From contig NW_020312148.1 in NCBI RefSeq assembly GCF_002999335.1, forward strand, positions 248,001 to 312,000: a stretch of 64,000 nt of DNA, in the 5' to 3' direction. Position numbers and translations under genes: made by a program. The stretch's first letter is position 1. Each line of letters starts with the position of its first letter. Below the pieces are notes generated by a model that saw nothing but the letters and a program-made list of their open reading frames with translations, ran no database searches and was not told the DNA's origin. This stretch comes from Cyclospora cayetanensis (lineage: Eukaryota > Apicomplexa > Conoidasida > Eucoccidiorida > Eimeriidae). Below, in pieces: positions 1 to 11,853 of the stretch.

Positions 1-960
1 AAAATATGAAGCGTTGGTTTGCAGAAGCCACAACTCAGCAGGATACCTTCTTTCGCAAAAGTTTTCTCGGGTCTGCTCAAAATGTCGCGTCAGGTGGTCA
101 GCAGAGTGAGCAGGAACCCAGCACCCAGACAGCCGATTGGCAAGGCCACCGCAGATGATGGAGTAGTGGACGTATTGCCATATAAGCGTACTCCCGTGTC
201 TCTGGTCGAAAGCAAGAGCCAAGTCGGGATTGAGAACTTTTGGATGTCAGGAGTGTGTCGAATGGCCTTAGCCAACGTATCGGGTGGCCTGAAAAGAAGG
301 CCAGAGGAATCCGCGCTCGTGTGCGCCCCAGACATCTCCTTCACAGTGCATTTGCTTATACTGTGTAAAATACATTGCAAGAATCAGAGGTATACGGCCA
401 CTGAAGCACAAATTTGTTTTTCTACTTTGCGCTGTTTGGTCGTGTTTGCCTGCCTGAGGTGTGGCAATACGGAGGAAATCCTTCTAGTGTCCTGGCCGCA
501 GTTGGTTTCGACGGACACGTACGAAAAACAAGGGCATGTTTTCGGATCTGGGGAGGGAAGGGAGGGGGGGAAGTTTAGTCGGCTGCTTCATTTGTACACT
601 CTCACACATTTCTCCTTGCAGTGGTTATATCTAGCCCACCAAGAATTCGAACTGGTTGCCTGATTGATTCAATTCCGTATGTTTCATAGACTGCCGAGTA
701 CCTTTGACTCGACGCAAGGAAAGGCAATGTCGTGTTCTTATGTCCTAGATGCTGTGTACAACTGGCTGAGCATGCTCGGAAGGCTAAGGGGCTGGAGCTA
801 CGCGCTAGCTGGCTGCCCCCTCCTCTAGCTTCGAAAACTCATGAAAGAGGCCCTGGCAAAAGAAACCGGGAGCTAATTTGAAAACGCTAAATACCTTCTC
901 TATCACGTTCGTAATGAATCTGGAGTTAAATGTCTTTTCACGGAGACCCCTATACCAGCG
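1..960 (+). mobile_element. Truncated copy of a decayed retroelement (copy A)
   Basis: The left edge of the window opens inside a repeat. Bases 1-385 are almost identical to 7890-8275 (only a few differences), and bases about 400-960 match 9828-10420 at lower identity. The two blocks abut here but are about 1.55 kb apart in the other copy, so this copy looks like an internally deleted derivative. The 7730-8600 block of the other copy also resembles 28830-29760, next to recognisable reverse transcriptase remains. The longest open stretch (from 19) carries no known domain. Retroelement origin is inferred from that chain of similarity; the sequence similarity itself is seen directly. Confidence 0.6.
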
Positions 961-1659
961 CACCCAACTGCGTGTGCATGGACACCTTTCATCCTTCTTC
1001 TGTAGCATTAGGCATTCGACTATGAACCCTACACCAGAGGGAACAATTCAATGGATGTCACTGCATGAAAATTCAACTAGACTTTGACATGAAGGGTAAG
1101 AAACACCTATTACGATGCGTTCCACCAGAGGCACTAGGTGTGCAAGGTGCAAGCTCTCTCGAAGAGCTCGAGTGGATTTTTTGGCACTTGCCACTGGTCA
1201 GCATCCTGCATACGGATGGTCCCTGCTGCTTTGGTATTACTGCTGCACGGCAAACACTAGAAACGCCCCTGCTGCACGGGGTCCAAGTGAAGCTTTTATA
1301 CCATTCTCGTGTCTGTTTCCGCGCAGCACAAAATCCACTAGCCCGCCTCGTCTAATTTCCGCTTCAAGCCCGCGTTGCCATCACAAGACGCCTAAAGCCC
1401 TTTCGTCTGCGATCTATTCGATGCACATCTCTTCCCCCCACCGTCGCCCCTACTCAAGCGTCAAGCATCATGGGCGCGGGGGGCAGCAAGCCCGCCTTTC
1501 TCTGCTCTTTTGTTGCTCGGCTATGCTAGAGCATCTGCCATTCCCTTCTGCCTCGCATGGCTCAAGGGCCTCTGTGCTTCCACAAGGAAGAAGTAGGGTG
1601 GGCACCATTCTTCCAAAAAAGCGCTGCCCTCCCCATCGCTTTCCTTTCCCCTGCCGTCC
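961..1659. other. Intergenic stretch downstream of CCT1
   Basis: This holds the 3' flank of the CCT1 gene on the minus strand and the tail of the repeat copy to its left. Open frames here show no family resemblance and overlap one another on both strands. I see no gene in it. Confidence 0.5.
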
Positions 1660-4600
1660 TCAGTCTCGTTCTTTTCTTTCGGGCTCTGGGGCAAGCCTTA
1701 TAAAGTCGTCGATCCTCAGGATCGTAACGGCAGCCTCCGTCGCGAACTTGAAGCTTTTTGTTTTAGAGACTGTGGCTTCCACAATACCCGAGGCGAGCGC
1801 CGGGCAGAGCTTCCCACCGACCAGATCTAAGCCCATGAGGCCCTTGGGGTCTGCTGCTGCTGTCGGGGCTGCAGCCGCCTCGGAGCCGCACTGCACCTTT
1901 GCATGCGCCGCTCGCAGCCGTGCCACAAGCTCAGTTGCATCCAAGGCTGCGTTCAGCGCGAGAGTCTTCGGAATGACGAGCAGCGCCTCGGCGAAGGCTG
2001 CGACGGCAAGCTGCTCTCTGTTGCCAAGGGTGCGCGCAAAATCCTCGAGATACACAGAAAGCGCAGCTTCTACCGTTCCCCCGCCAGGGCAAACCGAGGA
2101 GGAAGACAGACAGCGGCTCACTGCACACAAGGCGTCGTGCAGAGAGCGCTCGACTTCGTCTAGCATGAACTCGTTGGCTCCCTGAAACACAGAGCCGTCG
2201 CAAAACGCATGGATAACCCCCTTACGGAAGCACCTGGCAGGGCCCCGCAGACTCCACCGACGAGGCGGGAGGCGTTTCTCTCCGCCGAATGCATGCAAAA
2301 GAAAGGCTGCCAAAAGAACTAGGGCGCATGCAAGCATGCAGAGCCCCTTCGGAGGGCCCCGCTCTGCAAGGGGCCGGCTGTGCGGTTGGTGGGGCCCAGC
2401 GACGTGGAGGCAGCTTTAGATGCAGAAATGATCTCAGTCATGAATCTCACCCGAAGGATTACGGTTGCCGCCTTGGATGTTTTGCATCCCCTGAAAAAGA
2501 GGTAATCCCAGTCGCCAACGCGCTCCTCGCACACCTCTGCGCAGCTGCCAAGGGCTGCGGGGTCAAAGAACTCGTCGCCTTCCAGCGTTGCGAGAGTCAA
2601 ACACACCGTGCCTGAAGAAACGCGTCATCGCAAGCACCACAGCGAGCTTGCACGGTGTGCGTGTGTAGCATGGACCGAGTCGCACTTGCACGAAGAAGCT
2701 CCGAATACTCCTCACAGAACCGAAACAGCTGGAGAGAGGAGAAAAAAGTGCCACGCGGCGACAGGGCCGGAAATAGTGCTAGCCAAGAACTAGTGGTGGT
2801 GCGGGGGGTGGGTGGCCTTGACGCCTTTTCGAAAACCGCATTGAAAGTTTCAAGATGCTAAAAAGTGGCACTTCAGATGGCGCCGACGATTAGCCTCAGA
2901 TCTTAAACCCCACCGCCTGTGGCCTTTGCAATCCTGCGAATATCTTTCTTCGAAACGCGACGGACTGCGATCGCTCCGGCCTCAACGAAGTATTTGAGAC
3001 ACATGTCATCAATGCCCTATGAACACAGCGTAGCAATCATACACCTTGAGAATACACACTCCCCACGAGAGGTCGCGCAAAGACAGCTTCGCCCCAGACC
3101 CTCAACCCGTGACGCACCTGTGTGGTAACGATGACGTTCGCTCCTGATTGAAGGATTTGCTTGACGCGCTGCCTGGCTATGTTCTTCTCTCTGGAGATCG
3201 CAGTAAACACACGCCGAGAGAGTCGCAAGCGGTGAGCGCGACGGGGGAAACGCAAGGGGTGGGAAACCACGAACTGCAGCGCCTGCGCAGCTCGGCCGGC
3301 CGGTGCAAGTGAGAGACGTAGTTCTTGCGTCGTCAACAAGGCACGACGGGAGCCAAATGAACACGGCAGGAGGGAGGACTGAAGAGAAGCGCGGCGAGCC
3401 TTAGGAACAGGCCCTTCGCCCCACAGAGACAGATGGACTACAAGGATGGACAAACGAGTGGCGTTGGTGAATTTTGGATGCAAGATGGAAGCAATACGCC
3501 GCAGAGATTTCCCGCTCCTCTCGAGACACGGAGCAGCACCGACGAAAACAGAGGAGGAGAAGGCAGCGCCGGGCGGGCGGCAAGCCAGGAAGCGACTGCG
3601 AAAGCAGAGGGAAGGATACGAAGTGTTTCGCACTGCTGCCTGATCTTCTCGAGAGCTTCTGGGTCGTTCACTTGAATGGAGACTCCCAGCTGCATGCGGT
3701 GCTGCCGTAGGCCAAAATCCAAAAGCGCAATCTTGGCGTCCTTCACGACCATCGGCATTCCTGAGCGAACGAAAGGCGTCAAGTACGAAGAGCGCTAGGC
3801 GGCTGGCGAGCAGTGCATTTGCGAAGAGGAAGGCAGGAGAGGCGCAAGCAGAGGTAGAGTTAAGAATAAGCAGCGGCACTTTTCTGCGTACGCCTCCCTG
3901 CGTGCTTGCCGCGATGGACGGCGAGACAGCGAGAGGCCACTTGAGGGAAAGAGCAAAGTGCAAAGAAGACACCGCGGCTTCGCGAAACTCTTCGCAGACA
4001 CGAAAGACCTTCTTCTCCCCATTCTACCCTCCTACCTGCCTGCACCCCACCCCCTCTGCTTCCCCTTCTACCCTACAAAATACTGACAAGATCCTCCGCA
4101 CGCAAGAGCCAACACGCAGGAACCCGCATGCAGACTATATCTGCACAAAAAGCGCTCAGTCGTGGCCACACCTTGCGCAGCTCGAGAAGTTTTTAGCGCG
4201 AATCCATCTACCAACTGGGAGTCTCTTGCACTCTTGCCGTGAGTTTTGAGAATCGATATCGAGTCTACGGGATAGCGAGCTTCCCCCTTCTCTGTTACCT
4301 GTGGCGCAACAAGAAGCGAAAGCGGGGACGGAAGGGCATGTGCCGCCAGAGGATGTGTCTGTTTGTGTGTGAATGTATGTATATGTCTGTCTCTATGCAT
4401 GTGTTTGTGTACGTGCAAATGTCTGTCTCTATGCATGTGTTTGTATGCGTGTAAATGTATGTATGTATGTGTCTGTCTGTCTGTATGTATGTGTCTGCGT
4501 GTCTCTCTCTGTGTCTGTGTTGAAAGCTGCACAAAAGGGCAGATCCATGCGCGGCAGCGAATGCAGCCGCAGAAACTCTCAAGGCGGCTTTCAAGCGGCC

Positions 4601-6669
4601 TTCCCCCTCCCCCTCAGACGCAGAGACAGCATATTCAAAGCCCCAAGAAAGATGCCTGACCATCTTGACAGCTTGGATCGCTGTAACGCAAAGATCCGCG
4701 AAGAAGTCTTCTTCCGTCCCGATGAACTTTGAGGAGAGGGAAGTCTTGGCGACAGAGAGAAGCAAGGAAGGATCCAGCTTTTGCAATTCGACGCTCAGGT
4801 GGCTCTTCAGGTAGCGAACACACTCCTGCAACCGCGAAAACAAACGAGCAATGCAGACATGAGTGCAGAGGCTGAGACTCACTCGCTAGAGTGCTGGCGT
4901 GTCTCTCCTCCAGTCTATCCGCATATCTCGACAGCGCGTCCCCCTCACCTTCATCGCCAGTCTGTAACCGGCAATCACAGCTGTGGGGTGCAAGTCGTCT
5001 TTTATGAGCTGCACCGAGAGGCGCAACAGCTCAGAAGCCAACAGCACGACAGAAGTCGTGCCGTCTCCCACTTCCTTGTCCTTAAAACAACAGAAAGAGC
5101 AGCTGCGAGGCAGTGGAGGCTTAGAGACAGCAGCAGGCAACAGGGGGAGGGAGGGAACGGGGGGAAGAAGTGCCTCTTCTCCCCTTCCCTGCCTTCCCCC
5201 CGCTTTTGGATACAGATTTACATGCACATAAGGCAGCAGCAGGCAACAGCAGCACCCACCCACTCCTTCCCCCCCTGTCCTCACACACCTAAAAGCAAAC
5301 CCTCAAAGGCGAGCCTGTATGTGTGGATTTTTGGGTAAAAGTGGCCACGTCTATATGCGCGCGCAGAAACACTTTAGGAAAAGAGGGCGTGGGAGCTGGG
5401 GAAGAGAAGGATCGCAACGACATGGCGTCAACAGAGGCAGAGCTGTTGAGCAGCGCTCGAGGAAGTCTGTCTCACCAGAGGACGAACACCGTTCACTGCA
5501 AATTTCCCAAGAATTAATGGACACGCCGACGAGGCAAAGAAAACAAAGCAGCAGACATCGAACCGAGGCAAGACACAAACGCAACAGCAGAATGCATGCA
5601 CTGATCACATCAGGCTCATGGATGGATAAGATACCTGCAAGTCCGAGAGATCGACGAGAACCTTGGCTGCCGGGTGCTGCACCTCGAGCTGCTTCAAGAT
5701 TGTCGCGCCATCATTTGTTACAACGACGTCCCCTGAACGACAAACCACCCTCCCCCAAGAAGGAACGCTTGAACATCCGTCTCTACGTTTTCCACGCACA
5801 CGCCATCTCTGTTTCCAACCCAAGCCCCCGCGAAGGCAGAGCACGCAACAGATCCGAAAGAGCTGCTAGCACGCCTTCGTAAGGCGCAGAGACAGCTGCT
5901 GCTCCGCGAAACCAGCTCGAACCACACCTCTGACCCCTCACGCACCGATGTCATCGACGAGCATCTTGTCCAGCCCATGGGGCCCCAAAGAAGAACGCAG
6001 AATATTCGCGACTGCCATCACGGCCGCCACTGCGAGAGGCAATGCGCATGAGAAGCCATCAGGCGGGTGTATATACACTTCGAATAGGGGAGGAGTGCGC
6101 AGGGTCGCCGAACGCCGCAGCCCGCGTTCCTCCCCTGGGTGGACATACACAGCAGGGACGAGAGGAAGTAGGAAGAAAGCGCTCAATGGGGCAGTGCAAG
6201 AGAAACCAAAACACGCAAATTTTCCGTTCCTTCACAGGACCCTCATCATACGCCCAAAGAACGGCTTCCGAAGCATCTCCCTCGAGGCGAGCGGCGCACT
6301 GGTGCTGCCCCTCGAAGCCGCCCCCATTCCACTCTACGCCCTTCCTCCAAGGCAGTGTCAGAGGACGAAAGCTGAATGCTCTTGAGGAAGACGGTGGGGG
6401 GGTCAGGCTTGCATGCACCTCCTCGCGCTGCAAGGGGCCCCCGCCATATGATCCTCTCGGTTGTTTTAGCAAGCGAGATTATTACTGTGGAAAATAATAC
6501 TTGCATCATGCACGAGGCACATTGCCATTAGTACAGGAAGGTGCCTTGTCTAGAGACACAGAGGAAGCGAATGAGATGAGGGAGAACCCTAGCCGGTGTA
6601 TGTACACTTACCATTGGCGGACCGGACGTCCTGGCCGCTCTGTCTTTCCCCGAAGATCGCCAGCGTCAT
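1660..6669 (-). CDS. CCT1: T-complex protein 1 subunit alpha (CCT1)
   Basis: CCT1 is one of eight paralogous subunits of the cytosolic TRiC/CCT chaperonin, which uses ATP to fold actin, tubulin and other proteins. Exons in transcript order are 6669-6612, 6029-5946, 5732-5635, 5080-4949, 4825-4661, 4298-4172, 3760-3634, 3190-3118, 3016-2914, 2611-2451 and 2181-1660. They total 1650 nt (549 aa; the human protein is about 556) and all ten junctions keep phase. The ATP-site motifs VTNDGAT (near aa 53) and GDGTTSV (near aa 85) are present, then a GGG-E motif in the last exon and a C-terminal [13 protein letters not shown]. Assignment to alpha rests on stretches such as GANEFMLDE and [14 protein letters not shown]. 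The ATG at 6669 gives the usual short N terminus. There are no amino-acid repeat insertions. Intron 5 carries a TG-rich microsatellite. Exons and family are very secure. Confidence 0.95.
4345..4525. repeat. TG/TATG-rich microsatellite in CCT1 intron 5
   Basis: Imperfect repeats of TGTATG, TGTCTG and ATGCATGTGTTTG fill the middle of the intron between CCT1 exons 5 and 6 (4299-4660). Reading frames through it are Cys/Val/Tyr or Thr/His/Ile simple sequence and are not genes. Confidence 0.85.
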
Positions 6670-7729
6670 TTTCTGAGACTTTCAAGAGAAAAAACAACAA
6701 AATCACCCAAACCCCGAATTCCACCCCAACACACGCTGCGGTGTACATGCAGCGCACGGCTGCCGACCCCACCAGAGCCAGGCTGCCAGAAGCCCCTTAG
6801 AAAACCCTCACGGGGCCCTGAGGATAATGGAAAGAGAAAAACATGCTTCCTTCGCATCAAAAGCTAAGCTGCCGAGGGACTAAAACTTAGTAAAAATCCC
6901 ATTAAGTGAACTCGTCTTTTTCCGCTTGTTTCCCCCTGCGTAACCCATCCACCACAGGGCAGTTTCCGCCTTCGGCAGAGCCACCCTTTACCACTACCTA
7001 CTACACCAGCTGCTTTTGAATGAGATGTAGCGAGGAAATGACTACTTCGTTTGTCTGGTCGTGTTCATGGCAGAGCACTGTGGGTTCAATAACACAAGAA
7101 GCAATACTGTGTGCGTGTGCTATAGATGTATGTGCAAGTAGCTGTGAATGCAAGGAGTACCTAGAGGATGCAGCTGGCCGCACCCTAGCTGTCCGTATCC
7201 ATTAGAATAGAGAATGCTCACGAGCGATGGCAAGACAAAAATGGGTTTCTTGTCGCGAGACACTCGCAGAAGAACGAGTTTTTACTAAGTCTCGAGTTCA
7301 GTGTCTTCCTACGGATACCTTAAATGTAACCCTACTATGCCAGCTTTCCCGAGGACCAATGCCTGCATTTGATCCACCTATAGGGTAAATCAATAATCTT
7401 TGTTGGCAACCATCTGGAAGAAAAACTCCCCTAGTGATCATAGTGCACAACGACAGAACGCCGGTAGAGGCCATAAAGGCCAGCCTGCAAACTAGTGTAC
7501 ACCAAATAGCTTCACAGCTGGTAAAGGGCATCCAGCGTCACCCGAAAATCGCTCATGAATATATTATTGAACTTAGGCAGGGCTGGAAAACATAAACGCC
7601 TCATCCTTGGACCAGCAGCACCCGCGAAGTTCATTCGCCGGTGGGGAGAAGTACCTGTTCTCGTATGCCCAGAAATTTAAAAATGTGTCTTCCATGCGAC
7701 AGCTATATGCATGTGCCTGTTATTGGCAC
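6670..7729. other. Repeat-poor intergenic region 5' of CCT1
   Basis: This begins with the upstream flank (promoter side) of CCT1. No coding family is recognisable. It contains one copy of a degenerate dispersed repeat in minus orientation at about 7100-7165 (consensus core on the opposite strand: CATTCACAGCTACTTG). Confidence 0.5.
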
Positions 7730-10430
7730 TTTTAATGCAGAGCACGTGGCCTGCCTGCAGAACATACTGCATTTCAAGCCTTCATACAAGCCCTGCTTCA
7801 TAGGTTGATACGGAGATCAGTTCAACAGCAAGGTTCACGAGAATTGAGAAGACTGAAGAATATGCATCTAGCAGTATGAGAGTATATCGAAAAGTATGAA
7901 GCGTTGGTTTGCAGAAGCCACAACTCAGCAGGATACCTTCTTTCGCAAAAGTTTTCTCGGGTCTGCTCAAAGTGTCGCGTCAGGTGGTCAGCAGAGTGAG
8001 CAGGAACCCAGCACCCAGACAGCCGATTGGCAAGGCCACCGCAGATGATGGAGTAGTGGACGTATTGCCATATAAGCGTACTCCCGTGTCTCTGGTCGAA
8101 AGCAAGAGCCAAGTCGGGATTGAGAACTTTTGGATGTCAGGAGTGTGTCGAATGGCCTTAGCCAACGTATCGGGTGGCCTGAAAAGAAGGCCAGAGGAAT
8201 CCGCGCTCGTGTGCGCCCCAGACATCTCCTTCACAGTGCATTTGCTTATACTGTGTAAAATACATTACAAGAATTAGGGCTGTACGCCCACATAAACAGG
8301 CAAGGGTCTTGGGCTACCAGGCTGGCCCCAGCGGAAGCAGGCTGCGGCACAGTCAAGGGCGCCACAGAGGATAGGGAAGTAGCTGGAGACTCGAGACATG
8401 TCATTTCTGAGCTGGTATAAATTCAAAGTAGTGATGAAGATTAACAGAGTTTCTGTTTGCCGAGAAGATGGCGCAGAAGTGCGATCTCCCTATTTGCGTA
8501 TTTGTGCAGTCCCTGAGACTCCAGTGTGCTTTGGGACAGGAGAAAGCAAGCACTGGCAAGGCTATGGCAAATGACTGTCACTTCCTCTCAATCCCGTAAG
8601 CGTGGTCCGAGGGTCTTTTAATTCCATCTATGGTGGGCAGGGTACAGCATGTACCGCAAGATGAGGGAGAGTCTTCACGCACGCTGCTCAGTCAGCGGAG
8701 CAGTAAGAGAAGGCGATTCAGCCGACGCAAGCAATCTTGGTAGTTTTGATGTCAGTCCTTTGATAAAACATTCGAGTATGCATTGAGTAAAGGAACAGCC
8801 GCAGGGGGCAACTCTCAAGGAGCAACTCGCAGACGTGTTGTATGTTGACGAGCTACCTGCAGGCGGGCCACCTTCATGCTGGTGCTGCTTATATGGGCCA
8901 CGTTTCACTGACCACACCAGCCACTAGTCCTTGTCATGCTTTTTGGAAAGTGCGCTACACTTCGAAAAGCTTAGAGTCGTTCTCTGGCTTGACAGCTTCC
9001 CGCGGTACGACTGTACAACGAAGTGCAATAAGGGGATCACCCACGAGGTCACCGACCTAGTTTCGTGACGCCCCGGCGTTTCCTCTTGTGCAGCACCGCC
9101 ACCAATCCGTAATGATTACGGCTCTAATACAAAAAGCGTTTTCTGATGCATTTGACACCCACACATCCGGTACTGCTGCCAAAATCCAGAATGGGAAAGG
9201 TTGGAGTTCTAACTCTATGAGCATGGCCTGCTGTAGTTCACAACAAGACGGACACTCCGTCGATTGTAAATTTTGACTTCGCTACGCAGTGTCACTTTGC
9301 TCAAACTCTGTTGGCCCGTGGTTGGATTCACGCCTCAATGGAAAAGCTCCCACGTTCCTCCTGGTACCCTGGGGTACGCCCTGCGGCAGAGATGTGATTT
9401 ATCCCCCAGCGCATGTCCGCTGCCTGGACAAGCTGCCTTCATCTACAAGTATCATTTGAAAAGTTATTGTTACTAGCTGTAAAGGTGTCCTCTACACTGG
9501 GACCTATGCGCAAGCACGCTCAGGTATCTGGTCCCTGCATTCTTTCTTACGTATATTTAGGGGTTGACGATCGAAAGTGCCGCATGCAACGCCTGCATCT
9601 GGACGCAAACATTGCTCTGTGACGCACGGGGGGACTTTCGAACTAGTGTGTACCTCAATTCCCTTTGAGCATTCTACTTGACTTCGGTTCGCTCGCATCA
9701 GGGGGCTCAAAAGTCTGCGGTCCGACGGCAACAAGCCATCGCGCCGCTGCGGTCGCATGAGTTTAGTCTCTCGTTCATTATTGGCTATTGCATATGGCTG
9801 TCTTTCTCTCGATCTCGGTTAAGCGTTTGAAGTGCACATTTACTTTTCTGGTTTGCACGGTTTTGTCGTTTCTTCCTGCCAGGGGTGTGGCGATACGGGA
9901 AGAATTGTTCCGGTGTCCTGCAAGCAGTTGGTCTCCACGAACAGGTAAGGAAGATAAGGGCGTAGGCTTTAAAATGGGGGAAAAGTGTCGCTGGCTGCGT
10001 TATTTACTGACCATTTCTTGCGGCACTCTCTACAGATAGCCTGGAATTGGTAAGGAATTGACTAATTGGGTCTTCGTTCTCATTTTGGTTGACTGCAAAG
10101 TGGTGCTGGCTCGATACACTAAGATTTAATGATCTGCCCTTGTGCTAGATGTATTGTATGACTCGCTGTAAACGCTCGGAATGATTCGAGGGTGCTGCTT
10201 TGCTTACTCTAGGTATGCTTTCTCCCTCATTTCGAAAGCTCTAAAAGGAGCTGGCCAGGAGAGGATGAATGCTTTTAGGAAACGTAATATAATATTTCTG
10301 TTCAGTTTGCACAGATTCGGAAGTTATGTGACACCGTACGGATCCATTGAATGAAGGGTTGCACTAAGCGTCTCCCCACGGAGAGTTTATATAAAGCTTT
10401 ACAGGAACCTTAGTTCTTGTAGGATCAATG
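7730..10430 (+). mobile_element. Decayed retroelement remnant (copy B)
   Basis: Bases 7890-8275 repeat the first 385 bases of the window almost exactly. A wider block (7730-8600) is a diverged relative of 28830-29760, including a shared stretch reading EMAQKCD followed by VQSLRL or VQRLRL. Bases 9828-10420 match 400-960. The frame open from 7909 (122 aa) is shared with copy A but is interrupted by stops on both sides, so no intact protein remains. The element next to the similar sequence at 28.8 kb has Ty3/gypsy-type polymerase remains, so this is probably gag-side sequence of the same family. That last step is inference. Confidence 0.6.
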
Positions 10431-11853
10431 CATAGAACAGGCGTTTTCAACTGCCAAAAAGAATTTGCAGGAGCAATTGTATTGTCTTGACTCCATGCTT
10501 TCACAGTTTGTAGTAAACGACTTTGATTTATTGGAAACTCGCAAACAACTGGCTCACTACACTGCCTGTCCGATTGTACGATTTTCTTTGAAGAGTATGG
10601 ATAAACAACCCGCGCGTGCGCTCATTAAGCTACTGTGTGCACGTGGGTGCGAAGGCAAGGAGGGCGCAGATCTCAGTGCAACGTACAATGCAGCTCCCCT
10701 TCGCCCCTCCTGACCAAAGTCTGCTGAGTAGCAAGAGAGGGCAGCGCTTTTATAGAGAAGCTTAATAAGCTGTTGAGCCATTGTCTTCGGTTGGGGGCTA
10801 ATGGTTTCGCCTCGGAGGCTCTAGCTGGGAAGCCACGCCAAGCATCCAGGTAGTTAAGTTCAGCAATCCTTCCCCATTTGCTCCATGACCCTCAGGAAAG
10901 CGGTGCGAAGAGCTCTTATAGATAGATTTGAGAGCATTCCGTTCGTGTTATGATTGGCATGAAGGCCACGGCCCTCTGTTTGCAGAGATACTGTGTCACA
11001 CAGTGCGCCACACATGAATGTATCCCTTGTTTAATCAATCCACCTCTATCTTCATCTTCTTGCCATGATGTCTAAGGAAAATGCATATTTTGTAGTGCCG
11101 CCATGAGAAACGACACTGCCGGTTGCTTCCCGAAGCTGGGTGTGACGGTCAATAGTACGACGGGTACGCAGACCATTTCTTGTTTTACAAAGAGCTTATG
11201 AGATATTATATTTTCTTCTGTTTTGGCCTTGAATTGGTTTGGTCTGTGTCCTGACACATGCATGTCAATGCGTAAATGCGGGGTCCCTATTTGCAATGGT
11301 CAGGATGGGACCTTGACGTTCGGCCACATGCAAGCGTCCTCCCTGGGCCAGCGCAGTTCAGAGAATCCACGCTTTCATTGACTCCTGATCATCATAAATC
11401 CTCTCATGTTGAGCTCCCACGCTTAGTAATCTTTTTTACACCCATCTCTGGATGCCACAGTGTTTAAATTTTCTTCACGTTTCTCCCCCTGGGTTCCAGC
11501 TCAGCCCCACTCTGCGAATGGCCAATGCCCCTCGTTGTTCTGAAACAGATCTCTTCGCAGACTTTCTTAGGTGAACTTCGCTCATTGAAACGCTTTAGCG
11601 CTAAACGCTGTAGGGCAGAACGAGTCCGGCCGCCACCCCCAGGCCTCTTCGTTCTGTACCTTACGGGTTCTCTTTCCAGTGTCGACCGTCCATTTGTGCA
11701 GCAAAACAGACATGAATGCACGTACCAGCACTTTCGAGCGGAAATTCTTTCATAATTGACTCATTCCGCTGCATATGAGTGCTTCTCCATCAGCGATATT
11801 TAGCGGTCACGCACTGCCAGGTCGAAGGCGGCTGGGTAGACGGATACAAAAAT
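10431..11853. other. Intergenic region before the metallophosphatase gene
   Basis: No recognisable coding sequence, RNA gene or simple repeat. Short overlapping open frames on both strands show no family signature. It presumably includes the promoter and 5' UTR of the gene starting at 11854. Confidence 0.45.
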
